Below are positions 35,476 to 46,079 of a stretch of 64,000 bases of DNA, in pieces. Source of the stretch: Malachius bipustulatus (taxonomy: Eukaryota > Arthropoda > Insecta > Coleoptera > Melyridae); contig OU342638.1 of assembly GCA_910589415.1 (NCBI GenBank), forward strand, positions 38,971,579 to 39,035,578, given 5' to 3'. A program made the position numbers and the translations under genes. The notes under the pieces were generated by a model. The model did no database searches. It worked only from the letters and a program-made list of their open reading frames with translations, and was not told the origin of the DNA. Every line of letters starts with the position of its first letter. Position 1 is the stretch's first letter.

Positions 35476-37499
35476 CTGGACCGGATTGTCAAAAAAATTA
35501 TCAAAACCTAAAAAAAAAGATGGGGTTAACTTTTTTTATTAAAAAGGAAGGATCTTCCGAAATTTGTGCGCTTCGAGAACTAGCTCATTCAGTCACAGAC
35601 ACATTTTTAGGATATAAATAGTTGAACAGACGAACACAAACATTATGGCGAGACTGGGATTCGGATTCGGTCAGCGGCAGCAGCATAGCAACTTAATCGC
35701 GTGGTCGCTAGGCAGCTGATGATGAGTCACCCCCTGCTCCAAGGGCTAACTTTTGTCTTGTCATTAAAAGGTCGACTTAAAAACTTATAGAAACCATTCC
35801 GACAAATGCACACTCACCACTTAGTCATTTTATTTTTTTCACGTGAATCCGGGTTGAGGTAAAAATGAGCTACCCTGGGTTTGATAATAATTATTTGACA
35901 ATCTAGGTCAGCTCTTTTTTTCTATTTTTCACAGCTGACCTTGAAGGCAACTCCACTAGAAGCCACCTATCTAATTAAATATTGCGATGAGGTCGTGCAC
36001 CATCATGTCGATACCTCGTATCTCTCTCAATCAAGCGTAATTTGACTCAAATTTTGCAAAATTATCATCGAAATTCGTTTTAAACGTGATAAAAATAGTA
36101 ATCGAAAGTGAAGCGAATATCTAACACGACATACTTTTCATAGGTGTATGTAAAACTTCCCTATAATTCACCCTTTTCGACGACGGCGTCGCGTAGTCAA
36201 ACAAGACCGTCCTCTTCTCTCTTAGAACACAATAAAAAAAATATATATAGGGCAAGGTTTATTATAATAACAAGAAAAGGTTTCATTGTGCCCTTTGTCC
36301 TTTATTTATCGCCTCATTAGAATCACAATAATGCAAACGTCCCTGCCTCGATGGACGAAGGAAAGTAAGTTACATAGGTACATACGTGAAGGAACGGGTG
36401 ACTAGTAGTGGAACTAGAAACTACCAAAACTAGTTCACGGTATCGGTAGGTACTTGTTTAAAGATTTACTGTAGTTACGAGTACGAAAAGGGACCCTTTT
36501 CCCTTCATATGTAAGCGTATAGAAAATCGAATCAGCGAGGTTGTTTCGGTTTTTTTTTTCGAAAAACGGATTAACATATTTTATAAAGAGAAAAGTACAT
36601 AGAGAGAGTCGGGTTGAAAGAGACGTGGCAGCGCTGTTCCCGTTTCCCGACAGACGGGCCTGGATTATATTAGGGGACCTGTTGTTCCGACCGAAAGGTG
36701 GGGGGGATGAATGTGATCCAGCCAGCCAGCCAGCCAGCCAGATGAGAGTAATTTCGGGGAGAGTTTCTAGACTAATAAAGAACTTCTGATGATGTAATTT
36801 GTCGAGAGTAAAATGTAATTTTATGTTTATTATTATATGGGAAAAAGGGTGGATGCGGATAGGGGGAGGGGGAAGGGGGTGGGGGAGAATTGTCGGAACG
36901 AGCTGTGAGCTGATGGGGAAAAAATTAAGTATTAAGTAATATAATGAGCGCAAATTCGAGATCCAGAGCTGAGAGGCTCTGTGTAAATAGTCAGCTTAGA
37001 GCAAGCGGCGTAATATTATTTATTTTTATTATTATTATTATTATTATTATCTTGTCGGGAGTCCCCCGAGGGGTCTCTATGTTCTATGGGGCGGCCCCTA
37101 ATTCTTGCCCATTGTTTCCTGCATGCCGGTCCACCTGGTATATAGGAGACATGTTATACGTTACTTGAAATGCTCCATTATTAAATCTTATACAATGATA
37201 CACCCAGTATAATATTTTATTAATGGATAAAATGAAATATGTTTCTTTTCGCACGATTTATTAAAGATGCGCCATCCCTGCTTTAATATCCTTATTACAC
37301 AACAGAACCTTACGTGTTACAGGAATGTAAGCAATCGTTACACACGTCTGTAAAGTAACACTTTACAGATACAATAGCATTCGTCTGAGTTCGTTCAAAA
37401 ATTAAATAATTCAGATTGACCCATTTTTTCCTCAAAGTCGAAATAGCAAGCTTTGTCACAATTCTGGCTTTTTTCCCTTTTTTCTCAGCTCAAGTCTGA
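35476..37499. other. Non-coding; short strays of the AGCT family; CCAG run
   Basis: Contains GCTTCGAGAACTAGCTCATT at about 35,570, which also occurs at about 40,978. Isolated reverse-orientation fragments (AGGTCAGCTC) lie near 35,905. A (CCAG)n run sits at 36,716-36,740 and a G-rich GGGGGAGGGGGAAGGGGG run at about 36,862. The 172-codon minus frame at 36,435-36,953 is low-complexity at both ends, lacks a domain and is not accepted. Confidence 0.5.
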
Positions 37500-40190
37500 T
37501 CTTTTTACCTGACGCCAACCTTGTGCAAGGAAAAAAGCACTAATCTGAGTTGAGGAAAAGTGAGCTTATCCGGATTAAGGAAAAGTGAGCAAGTCTCAAA
37601 TTGAAGCTTGAAACCTTAAAAAAAGCTATTAAAAAAAAACTGATGACGGATTTTCGAGCTCATCCATGGTATTTTCGAGCTGTCTCTAGCTTTCAGCGTT
37701 TTCCCGAAACTCAGAAATTTATTTTTTGAAATGATCAATTGCACCTGACTTTTTTGAATTCTATCTGTGGAGAAACCCCAAAACCCACAGCAATTTCGAG
37801 CTCATCAATAGGATTTTCATGCTTAAACTTGGTACCTAAAATGAGCTGACCTAGATTGAGGAAAAGTAAGCTAACCTCGGTTGGGGGGGAAAGTGAGCTA
37901 AAAAATAAAGGAAAAGTGAGTTAACCGGGGTTAGGGGAAAATGAGATGACCTAGATTGGGAAAAGTGAGCTAACCTGGGTTAGAGGGAAATGAACTGACC
38001 TAGATTGGGGAAAAGTGAGCTAACCTGGGTTAAGAGAAAATGAGCTGACCTGGATTGAGAAAAGTTAGCTAACCTGGGTTGGGGGAAAGTGATATAAAAT
38101 CAAGCAAAAGCGAGTTAACCTGGGTTAGGGGAAAATGAGCTGACCTAGATTGGGGAAAAGTGAGCTAACCTGGGTTAGAGGGAAATGAACTGACCTAGAT
38201 TGGGGAAAAGTGAGCTAACCTGGGTTGGGGGGGAAAGTGAGCTAAAAAATAAAGGAAAAGTGAGTTAACCGGGGTTAGGGGAAAATGAGATGACCTAGAT
38301 TGGGAAAAGTGAGCTAACCTGGGTTAGAGGGAAATGAACTGACCTAGATTGGGGAAAAGTGAGCTAACCTGGGTTGGGGGGGAAAGTGAGCTAAAAAATA
38401 AAGGAAAAGTGAGTTAACCGGGGTTAGGGGAAAATGAGATGACCTAGATTGGGAAAAGTGAGCTAACCTGGGTTAGAGGGAAATGAACTGACCTAGATTG
38501 GGGAAAAGTGAGCTAACCTGGGTTAAGAGAAAATGAGCTGACCTGGATTGGGAAAAGTGAGCTAACCTGGGTTAGAGGGAAATGAACTGACCTAGATTGG
38601 GGAAAAGTGAGCTAACCTGGGTTAAGAGAAAATGAGCTGACCTGGATTGAGAAAAGTTAGCTAACCTGGGTTAGAGGGAAATGAACTGACCTAGATTGGG
38701 GAAAAGTGAGCTAACCTGGGTTGGGGGGGAAAGTGAGCTAAAAAATAAAGGAAAAGTGAGTTAACCGGGGTTAGGGGAAAATGAGATGACCTAGATTGGG
38801 AAAAGTGAGCTAACCTGGGTTAGAGGGAAATGAACTGACCTAGATTGGGGAAAAGTGAGCTAACCTGGGTTAAGAGAAAATGAGCTGACCTGGATTGAGA
38901 AAAGTTAGCTAACCTGGGTTGGGGGAAAGTGATATAAAATCAAGCAAAAACGAGTTAACCTGGGTTAGGGGAAAATGAGCTGACCTAGATTGGGGAAAAG
39001 TGAGCTAACCTGGGTTAGAGGGAAATGAACTGACCTAGATTGGGGAAAAGTGAGCTAACCTGGGTTGGGGGGGAAAGTGAGCTAAAAAATAAAGGAAAAG
39101 TGAGTTAACCGGGGTTAGGGGAAAATGAGATGACCTAGATTGGGAAAAGTGAGCTAACCTGGGTTAGAGGGAAATGAACTGACCTAGATTGGGGAAAAGT
39201 GAGCTAACCTGGGTTGGGGGGGAAAGTGAGCTAAAAAATAAAGGAAAAGTGAGTTAACCGGGGTTAGGGGAAATGAGATGACCTAGATTGGGAAAAGTGA
39301 GCTAACCTGGGTTAGAGGGAAATGAACTGACCTAGATTGGGGAAAAGTGAGCTAACCTGGGTTAAGAGAAAATGAGCTGACCTGGATTGGGAAAAGTGAG
39401 CTAACCTGGGTTAGAGGGAAATGAACTGACCTAGATTGGGGAAAAGTGAGCTAACCTGGGTTAAGAGAAAATGAGCTGACCTGGATTGAGAAAAGTTAGC
39501 TAACCTGGGTTAGAGGGAAATGAACTGACCTAGATTGGGGAAAAGTGAGCTAACCTGGGTTGGGGGGGAAAGTGAGCTAAAAAATAAAGGAAAAGTGAGT
39601 TAACCGGGGTTAGGGGAAAATGAGATGACCTAGATTGGGAAAAGTGAGCTAACCTGGGTTAGAGGGAAATGAACTGACCTAGATTGGGGAAAAGTGAGCT
39701 AACCTGGGTTAAGAGAAAATGAGCTGACCTGGATTGGGAAAAGTGAGCTAACCTGGGTTAGAGGGAAATGAACTGACCTAGATTGGGGAAAAGTGAGCTA
39801 ACCTGGGTTAAGAGAAAATGAGCTGACCTGGATTGAGAAAAGTTAGCTAACCTGGGTTGGGGGAAAGTGATATAAAATCAAGCAAAAGCGAGTTAACCTG
39901 GGTTAGGGGAAAATGAGCTGACCTAGATTGGGGAAAAGTGAGCTAACCTGGGTTAAGAGAAAATGAGCTGACCTGGATTGGGAAAAGTGAGCTAACCTGG
40001 GTTGGGGGAAAGTGAGCTAAACATTGAGGAAAAGTGAGCTAACCTGGGTTAGGGGAAAATGAGCTGACCTAGATTGGGGAAAAGTGAGCTAACACGGGTA
40101 AGGAGAAAATACGCTGACCTGGATTGATGAAAAGTGAGCTGACCTGGGTTAGGTTATTTTCGTCATTTTGGCTCTTTTCTGACAACCCAG
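37500..40190. repeat. AGCTAACCTGGGTT array, 841-bp higher-order repeat
   Basis: Units of 33-36 bp alternate GGGGAAAAGTGAGCTAACC, TGGGTTAGAGGGAAATGAAC and TGACCTAGATTGGGG. GTGATATAAAATCAAGC occurs at about 38,089, 38,930 and 39,868, and GGAAAGTGAGCTAAAAAATA near 38,224/39,066 and 38,724/39,564. This gives an 841-bp higher-order unit copied at least twice, with further partial unequal exchanges. Copies are very similar, pointing to recent homogenisation. Few long frames exist because of frequent stops. Confidence 0.94.
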
Positions 40191-42409
40191 GTCAGCTAGT
40201 CTTTCTCCAATCCGCCTAAGCCGAGTTTCAATCAACTCAACTTAGTTCATATTATCATCATCGAGAGCGTCGACTCGAGATCCGAGCCACTCTACCGCGG
40301 CAATAAACCGATTATAACGACCCTCCAGCCTCGCACCTGTTATTAAATAATCGTCTTCATTCCCTCAGCCCCTCATTAGATATCAAAGTCACAATCGACG
40401 ATAGGTAATTCGATACGTTCATGCGAATTCTAATAACGCGGCCGTAACCGGAGACTAATAAAATAATCACGTCAACAACATCGACCGCGACCGAGGGGGT
40501 CGGATACGGGAGCACCGGCACCGGCACCGCCACCCCTTTAACATTCGATCGTTTCCGATACGGGAGGAGACAAAGGCGGCGGGGCCCCGCGTCGCGATTT
40601 GAAATCAGCGCGCATCCCTTAGCCGGCGAACGGGACGTCTACCGTCGGAGGGTTGTAAAGTTAACGTGGTAGCAGCCAGCCGTCCGCGGATCCCATCATC
40701 AGATAAACGCGCATTGTTTATCATTGTATTGGTTTTTCGACAATGATTTCTGGGTTAAATATTTTCGCGTGCCCCACTATTATTGTAAGTACGTACGTGT
40801 ACATTCATCCGACCGACGATCCCATTTTAAATCGAGATAAATATAAATATATGATGCTCCTTATTCTATCCCATCTTCCCCTAATTCATATAAAGGTCAG
40901 GTTGGGACAGGTACCTAATCGATAAGTAATTGGAGCATTATTATTTTTTATATTTTTTCAAGAGGGATTATAATGGGCTTCGAGAACTAGCTCATTTTAC
41001 CCCGTTTCAAGTTTACCATATACAGTTGTAAATAGCACTGGGGTTCGAACCCAGTCGATATGGCAGTCTGAACGGCTCAGTATAGTAGTTACTCTGTGTT
41101 ATAAGAAACTGAAAGATCTGCTCCAGTATCCCGGGATGACGTCACAGCCGAGCTGACACACTCGGTGATTTCCCAATTGGGCGAACCAGCTTACAAGCGA
41201 CGCTCTAACGAAAATAATAATCGAATAATGGGATATTTGTTAATTCACGTTCATGTATTATTTATTAAAACGAATCGTTCTTTGGTTCATTGTCTCCGGG
41301 CTCGGAGCCAGCTAAACTAGTTCGATTGCCAAGGTCGACTTCGGCGCGCAGCACCTTCGCTGCCGAGTAAGAATAAGTAACATTCAATTAAGTAATAATA
41401 ATAATAGAAAAAGCGGGAGTGGTGAAAAAATTCTTATGATAATAATTATTATTGTTACTCAACACAAGAACAACAAACAATCGGGGTCTTTATCGTGATG
41501 GTTGATACCGTGAAGAGGGGTTAAGATGACTAAGACCAGAGTAAATAGAGCTATATAGAGCTATAGAAAGGGTGGTAATGGTGATGGCAATGACAGTGGC
41601 AGTGACACACAGACTGAGAGTGCATTTATAATTTTCATTACCACGCCTTGTATAATTATTATTTATTGTTATTAACAATAAATTATGTTGTATGAATGAA
41701 TAAATAAATAATTAAGCGAATAACTACTATAAGTTCAGTCAGCAGATCAGCAGATCAGAATAATCAACCTACTGCCTTCGCTGGTAATCTAAAACGGACC
41801 ATATTCGGCTGCGCCGAGTAATAATTTATAAAAAGAATTATTCAAAAATACAGAAGTGGATCTGATTAACATTAATAATAATATTAATCCAAGGCCGTTT
41901 TTCGTCAAACAGCTCCAACATCTTCATTACTATGCATGCGCGCTCGTAGTTCGGTCTATTTCTGGTTTTAGTGATGAGGGAAATTCAAATTTCGCGCCCT
42001 TTTTACCGGCACAATAATAACTCATCCAATCAGTACAATTATTTATTCACTTTTTTTTTCTAATTTGAACGGGGTTTTTGAACGAAATCCTGGCCTCTGA
42101 TACTTTAAACCACTGCGAGTCTGAAAACATCCGTTTTTCAATTGGAGCCGCCGTTTCTGAAATAAGAATTTTCAAAATTCTTAATTTCGATTTTTGACTC
42201 TTCTTGGGGCCAATTTCGGGCACTTCCAGGCTTTTGCGACCCACAATACCTTACATATTCTGAATCAGAGTTCCAAGGGCTATCCAAAGAAGTGATTAGC
42301 TCGAAAAAAAAATTTAATAATTTTTGTGGGGGTTTTATTTTAATATAAAATTTTGGATTTAAATAGTTCAAGCCACGGTGAATCTGACAATTACCTAAGT
42401 CCGTTTTGA
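40191..42409. other. Unique-looking non-coding DNA with CpG-rich patch and tRNA-like piece
   Basis: 40,480-40,700 is CpG-rich (GACCGCGACCGAGGGGGTCG, GGCGGCGGGGCCCCGCGTCG). 41,020-41,160 contains a tRNA-like B-box region described separately. 41,640-41,700 is AT-rich with ATTAACAATAAATTA. A near-palindromic ATGCATGCGCGC is at about 41,933. Frames of 60-77 codons show no domain. Confidence 0.45.
40975..41180 (-). repeat. Possible tRNA-derived SINE fragment
   Basis: On the minus strand GGGTTCGAACCCC (about 41,038-41,050 in plus coordinates) fits a Pol III B box. About 30 bases before it ACTGAGCCGTTCAG vaguely resembles a degenerate A-box region. ACTGGG and CCCAGT flank the loop and can pair. 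No full cloverleaf can be drawn and there is no CCA end. CCGGGATGACGTCA and GCTTCGAGAACTAGCTC flank it, the latter shared with 35,570. A decayed SINE or tRNA pseudogene is possible. Confidence 0.25.
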
Positions 42410-44262
42410 ATTGAGAAAAAATGAGCTAGCCTGAATTTAGGAAAAGTGAGCTGACCCGGATTGAGGAAAAGTGAGCTAACCGATGAAATTTCGGGAATTT
42501 TTGTTCAAAATTTCAGTAAAAATTATTTTTTCAGTTTCTGAAGTCCGTGGCTGAAAACGAGCTGGCCATTATTATGAAATTTCGCGATTTTTGGAGCAAA
42601 ATGTCAGCAAAAATTATTTTCCGGTCTCTTCAGTCCGTGGCCAAAAGCATGGCTGGCCAATATTACGGATTTTTTGACATTTTTGGGCAAAATTTCAGCA
42701 AAAAAATGACATGTTTCAGTTTATGAAGTAGTGGCCGAAAGTGTGGCTGGCCAATTTTATGGATTTTTGTACTTTTTTTGAGCAAAATTGCAGCAAAACT
42801 TGAATTTTTCAGTTTATAAAGTCGTGACCGAAGGGCCAATATGTTAAAATTTCGAGCTTCTTTCAGCGAAATTTCTGCCAGAATGTTTTTCAGTTTCTTC
42901 AGTCCGTGGCCGACAGCCTGGCTGGCCAGTATTACAAATTTTTCTATTTTTTTTGAGCAAAATTTCATTAAAAAAAAATACATTTTTCGGTTTATGAAAG
43001 TAGTGGCCGAAAGCGAAGTTTGCAATTATTTTAAAATTTCGGGCTTTTTTCGAGAAGATTTCTGCCAGTTTTTTTTTGTTCTTCAGTTTATTAAGTGCAG
43101 TAGCCGAAAGCGTGGCTGGCCATTATTATGAATTTTTTGACACGGATTGATGAAAAGTGAGCTAACCTGGATTGAGGAAAAGTGAGCTTGCATGAATTGG
43201 GGGAAAATGAGTTATTCTAGTTTGAGGAGAAGTGAGCTTGACTCATTTGAGGAAAAGTAAGCCATCCCGATTAAGGAAAAATGAACTGACCTGGGTCTAC
43301 AAAAAACGAGCTAACCTGAATTGGGGGGAAAACGAGCTATCCTGATTTGAGGAAAAGTGAACTAGTCTCAATTGAGGAAAAGCAAGCTACCCCGATATAG
43401 GAAAAATGGTCTAACCTGGGTCTACAAAAACCGAGCTAACCCGGATTGAGGAAAAGTGAGCTGACCTGAATTGAGGAAAAGTGAGCTAGCCTGAATTGGG
43501 GGAAAATGAGCGATCCTGGTTTGAGGAAAAGTGAGCTAGCCTCGATTGAGGAAAAGCGAGCTGACCCGATTTAGGAAAAATGAGCTAACCTGTGTCTACA
43601 AAAAACGAGCTAACCTGAATTGAGGAAAAGTGAGCTAACCTGGGTTAGGGGTAATGAGCTGATCTAGATTGAGGAAAAGTGAGCTAATTTGTAGGTGTAA
43701 AAGTGAGCTAAGAATTGAGGAAAAGTAAACTACCTTTATTTAGAAAAAAAGAGTTAAACTGAGAAAATGAGCTAACCTGAATTGGGGGGAAATGAGCAAT
43801 CCTGGTTTGAGGAAAAGTGAGCTAGCCTCGATTAAGGAAAAGTGAGCTGACCCGATTTAGAAAAAATGAACTAACCTGTGTCTACATCAAACGAGCTAAC
43901 CTGAATTGGTGAAAAATGTGAGCTATCCTGGTTTGAGGAAAAGTGAGTTAGTCTCAATTGATGAAAAGCAAGCTACCCCGATTTAGGAAAAATGAGCTAC
44001 CCTGTGTCTACAAAAAACGAGCTAACCTGAATTGAGGAAAAGTGAGCTAACCTGGGTTAGGGGAAAATGAGCTGATCTAGATTGAGGAAAAGTGAGCTAA
44101 TCTGTAGGTGTAAAAGTGAGCTAAGAATTGAGGAAAAGTGAGCCAGCCCCAATTGAGGAAAAGTAAACTACCTTTATTTAGAAAAAAAATAGTTAAACTG
44201 GGTCTACAGAAAATGAGCTAACCTGAATTGAGTAAAAAAAGAGCTATCCTGGATTGATTAAA
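42410..44262. repeat. AGCTAACCTG array with embedded GTGGCCGAAAGCG block
   Basis: 42,410-42,480 and 43,141-44,262 are AGCTNACCTGG-type units (TTGAGGAAAAGTGAGC, CTACAAAAAACGAGC, GGGGGAAAATGAGC). A higher-order period of about 416 bp is marked by TGTAGGTGTAAAAGTGAGC at about 43,690 and 44,105. 42,481-43,140 instead consists of the 27-31-kb family (GTGGCCGAAAG, GGCTGGCCATTATTATG). The junctions are abrupt: GTGAGCTAACC|GATGAAATTTCG and TTTTTTGACA|CGGATTGATG, as if one family was inserted within a unit of the other. Confidence 0.9.
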
Positions 44263-45699
44263 AGTGGGCAAGTGTCAAATTGAAGCTTGAAACCTTAAAA
44301 AAAACTATTAAAAAAACTGATACCTAGCACGCGTCATTTTCAGGAAAATCGAAAAAAATACTCCCGGGAAAACACGAAAAGCACAGTAGTTTCGAGCTGT
44401 TTTCACGATCTTCAATGAGCTTTTCGAGCACTTTCGTAATTTACCGAAAAATCGAAAAAATAGTTACTGAAATTAGAATCTACCTGCAGTACCTACCTGC
44501 TTACAATAATAAAAAAAAAAACTGAAAAAAGTCCAATTTTTTCAAGACCGTAGGTAGGTACTTATTCTACCAAGTACTACAATAATTATTGTACAAAAAG
44601 TACAATTATTATTTGAAACGTCTACAAACTCAAAAAACGATTGACATCTGTCAGTCATTTACTCTTTTCGTATCAATCGCGTATGTCATTGTTTTTATTA
44701 ATCTCCAAGCGAACTGCAAAAAAATCCTGTCACTGCTGCTGGTGCTGGTGCCGGTGCTGTTGCGGCGATAAATTGGCAAATTAAGGGAAAGTTACTCTCG
44801 AAACGCCCAGATCAGCCTCGCAGATTTAACAAGTACCGTAGCTATATGTCACATATCACCAGATCGCGACCTGCCCGAGACGATTTTTTCTTTACCGCCG
44901 TGTCATATGGTCGCGGCGAGCGATGGGATTTTTTGCACTTTCTCTCTCTCTCCCCATAATAAAAAAAATCCTCAACCTCAATAATACCACGAAAGTACGA
45001 CGTTATACAAGTACCTAAGTACGTGGGTATTACCATACAATTATAATTATTATAAGAAAAACCGAGCGACAGATGAAACATTGGCTTGGATTGGAACCAA
45101 ACGGACAATTACCGCCTCATTAATAACAACAACAACAAATCGACACATCCTCCAGATGCTCCCGCAGCCGTGAAAAAAAACTCCGATCCGAGTATAGCAA
45201 CCCTTTCCCCTTCTATCCCGCGCGACCCGGCAATCATAAACCGTCATGTTGTAAATCTTAGACAAAACGAGAGCGAGTGTTTTAGTTTTTATTAAAGTAG
45301 ACAAAAGCGGGCACAAAAAACAGCCACCACCTGTATTTACCTGGACCTCTCTGTATGTAAATAGAATTTCACTTTCGTTCGAGATTTATTATTATATTTT
45401 ATCTGACGGCGGAATAGGCTAGGCAGACGGCGTTGGTGCTGCTGGTGGTGATTTCGCCCCCTGCAACCCCCGCGCGATCCGCTTGATGGAATCCGGGCAT
45501 CCCTCGACGGCGTTCACACGGTCTAGGCGGCTGTGATTCCAGTCGGACAGACGAACGGCGGACGCGATCGTCTCTTGTTACTTTACTATACTCTCTGGTG
45601 CCTGCTCGATTCCTTGCCACGATCGCTGGAGAGCTGGAGACGTTGCCGGCTCGGAATAAATTATTTTTATGTAATTCGATTTGAATTTGAATTATCTAA
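44263..45699. other. Unique-looking non-coding DNA
   Basis: AT-rich with TACCTACCTG-type strings at about 44,490 and 44,553, a CTGCTGGTGCTGGTGCCGGTG run at about 44,738, and moderately GC-rich DNA at 45,405-45,660. Overlapping 70-90-codon frames on both strands at 44,842-45,316 and 45,399-45,721 lack domains and splice context. No gene is supported. Confidence 0.45.
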
Positions 45700-46045
45700 A
45701 AAAATCGAGGTCCAAGAATGAGTCCCTGCGGTACACCTAATGAAAAAATCACGATATTATCGGCGTGTCTAGATGATGCATTAAAATTTATTAAGATGCC
45801 TTGGAGGAGTTAAATTTTTGCAATCTGGGGAAAGCATCAAGTTTGATAAAAAAAATAAGGTACAGGATTAGACCCTCGTGGCACGCCGTCGTGTCACGAG
45901 CGAGAAAAATGTTTTATGAACGTCTCTGTTTCAATTTCTTAATAATAATTCCCTGAACTTATTATTTTTATTAAATTAACATAAAAACAAAAAAATTCGA
46001 GGGTCATAGAATGAGTCCCTGCGGTACACCTCATGAAAAAAATTT
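45700..46045 (-). repeat. Three short RT-motif fragments
   Basis: Fragments at about 45,706-45,745, 45,858-45,893 and 45,999-46,035. The first and third contain GAATGAGTCCCTGCGGTACA; on the minus strand this region reads GVPQGLILGP-like. The second reads GVPRGSNPVP. GVPQGSxLGP is the conserved motif of LINE-type reverse transcriptases. Only about 30-45 bp is recognisable at each. Confidence 0.6.
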
Positions 46046-46079
46046 ACGGCGTTTAAGACGAGTCAAGCCTTAAACCCCT

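Noticed and set aside
36435..36953. 172-codon minus-strand ORF
   Set aside because: Composed of low-complexity antisense of G-rich and CCAG-repeat DNA, with no domain or splice context.
41031..41056. Intact tRNA gene
   Set aside because: Only a T-arm-like hairpin is visible. The acceptor stem, D arm and anticodon arm cannot be drawn, so it is kept as a weak SINE-like note.
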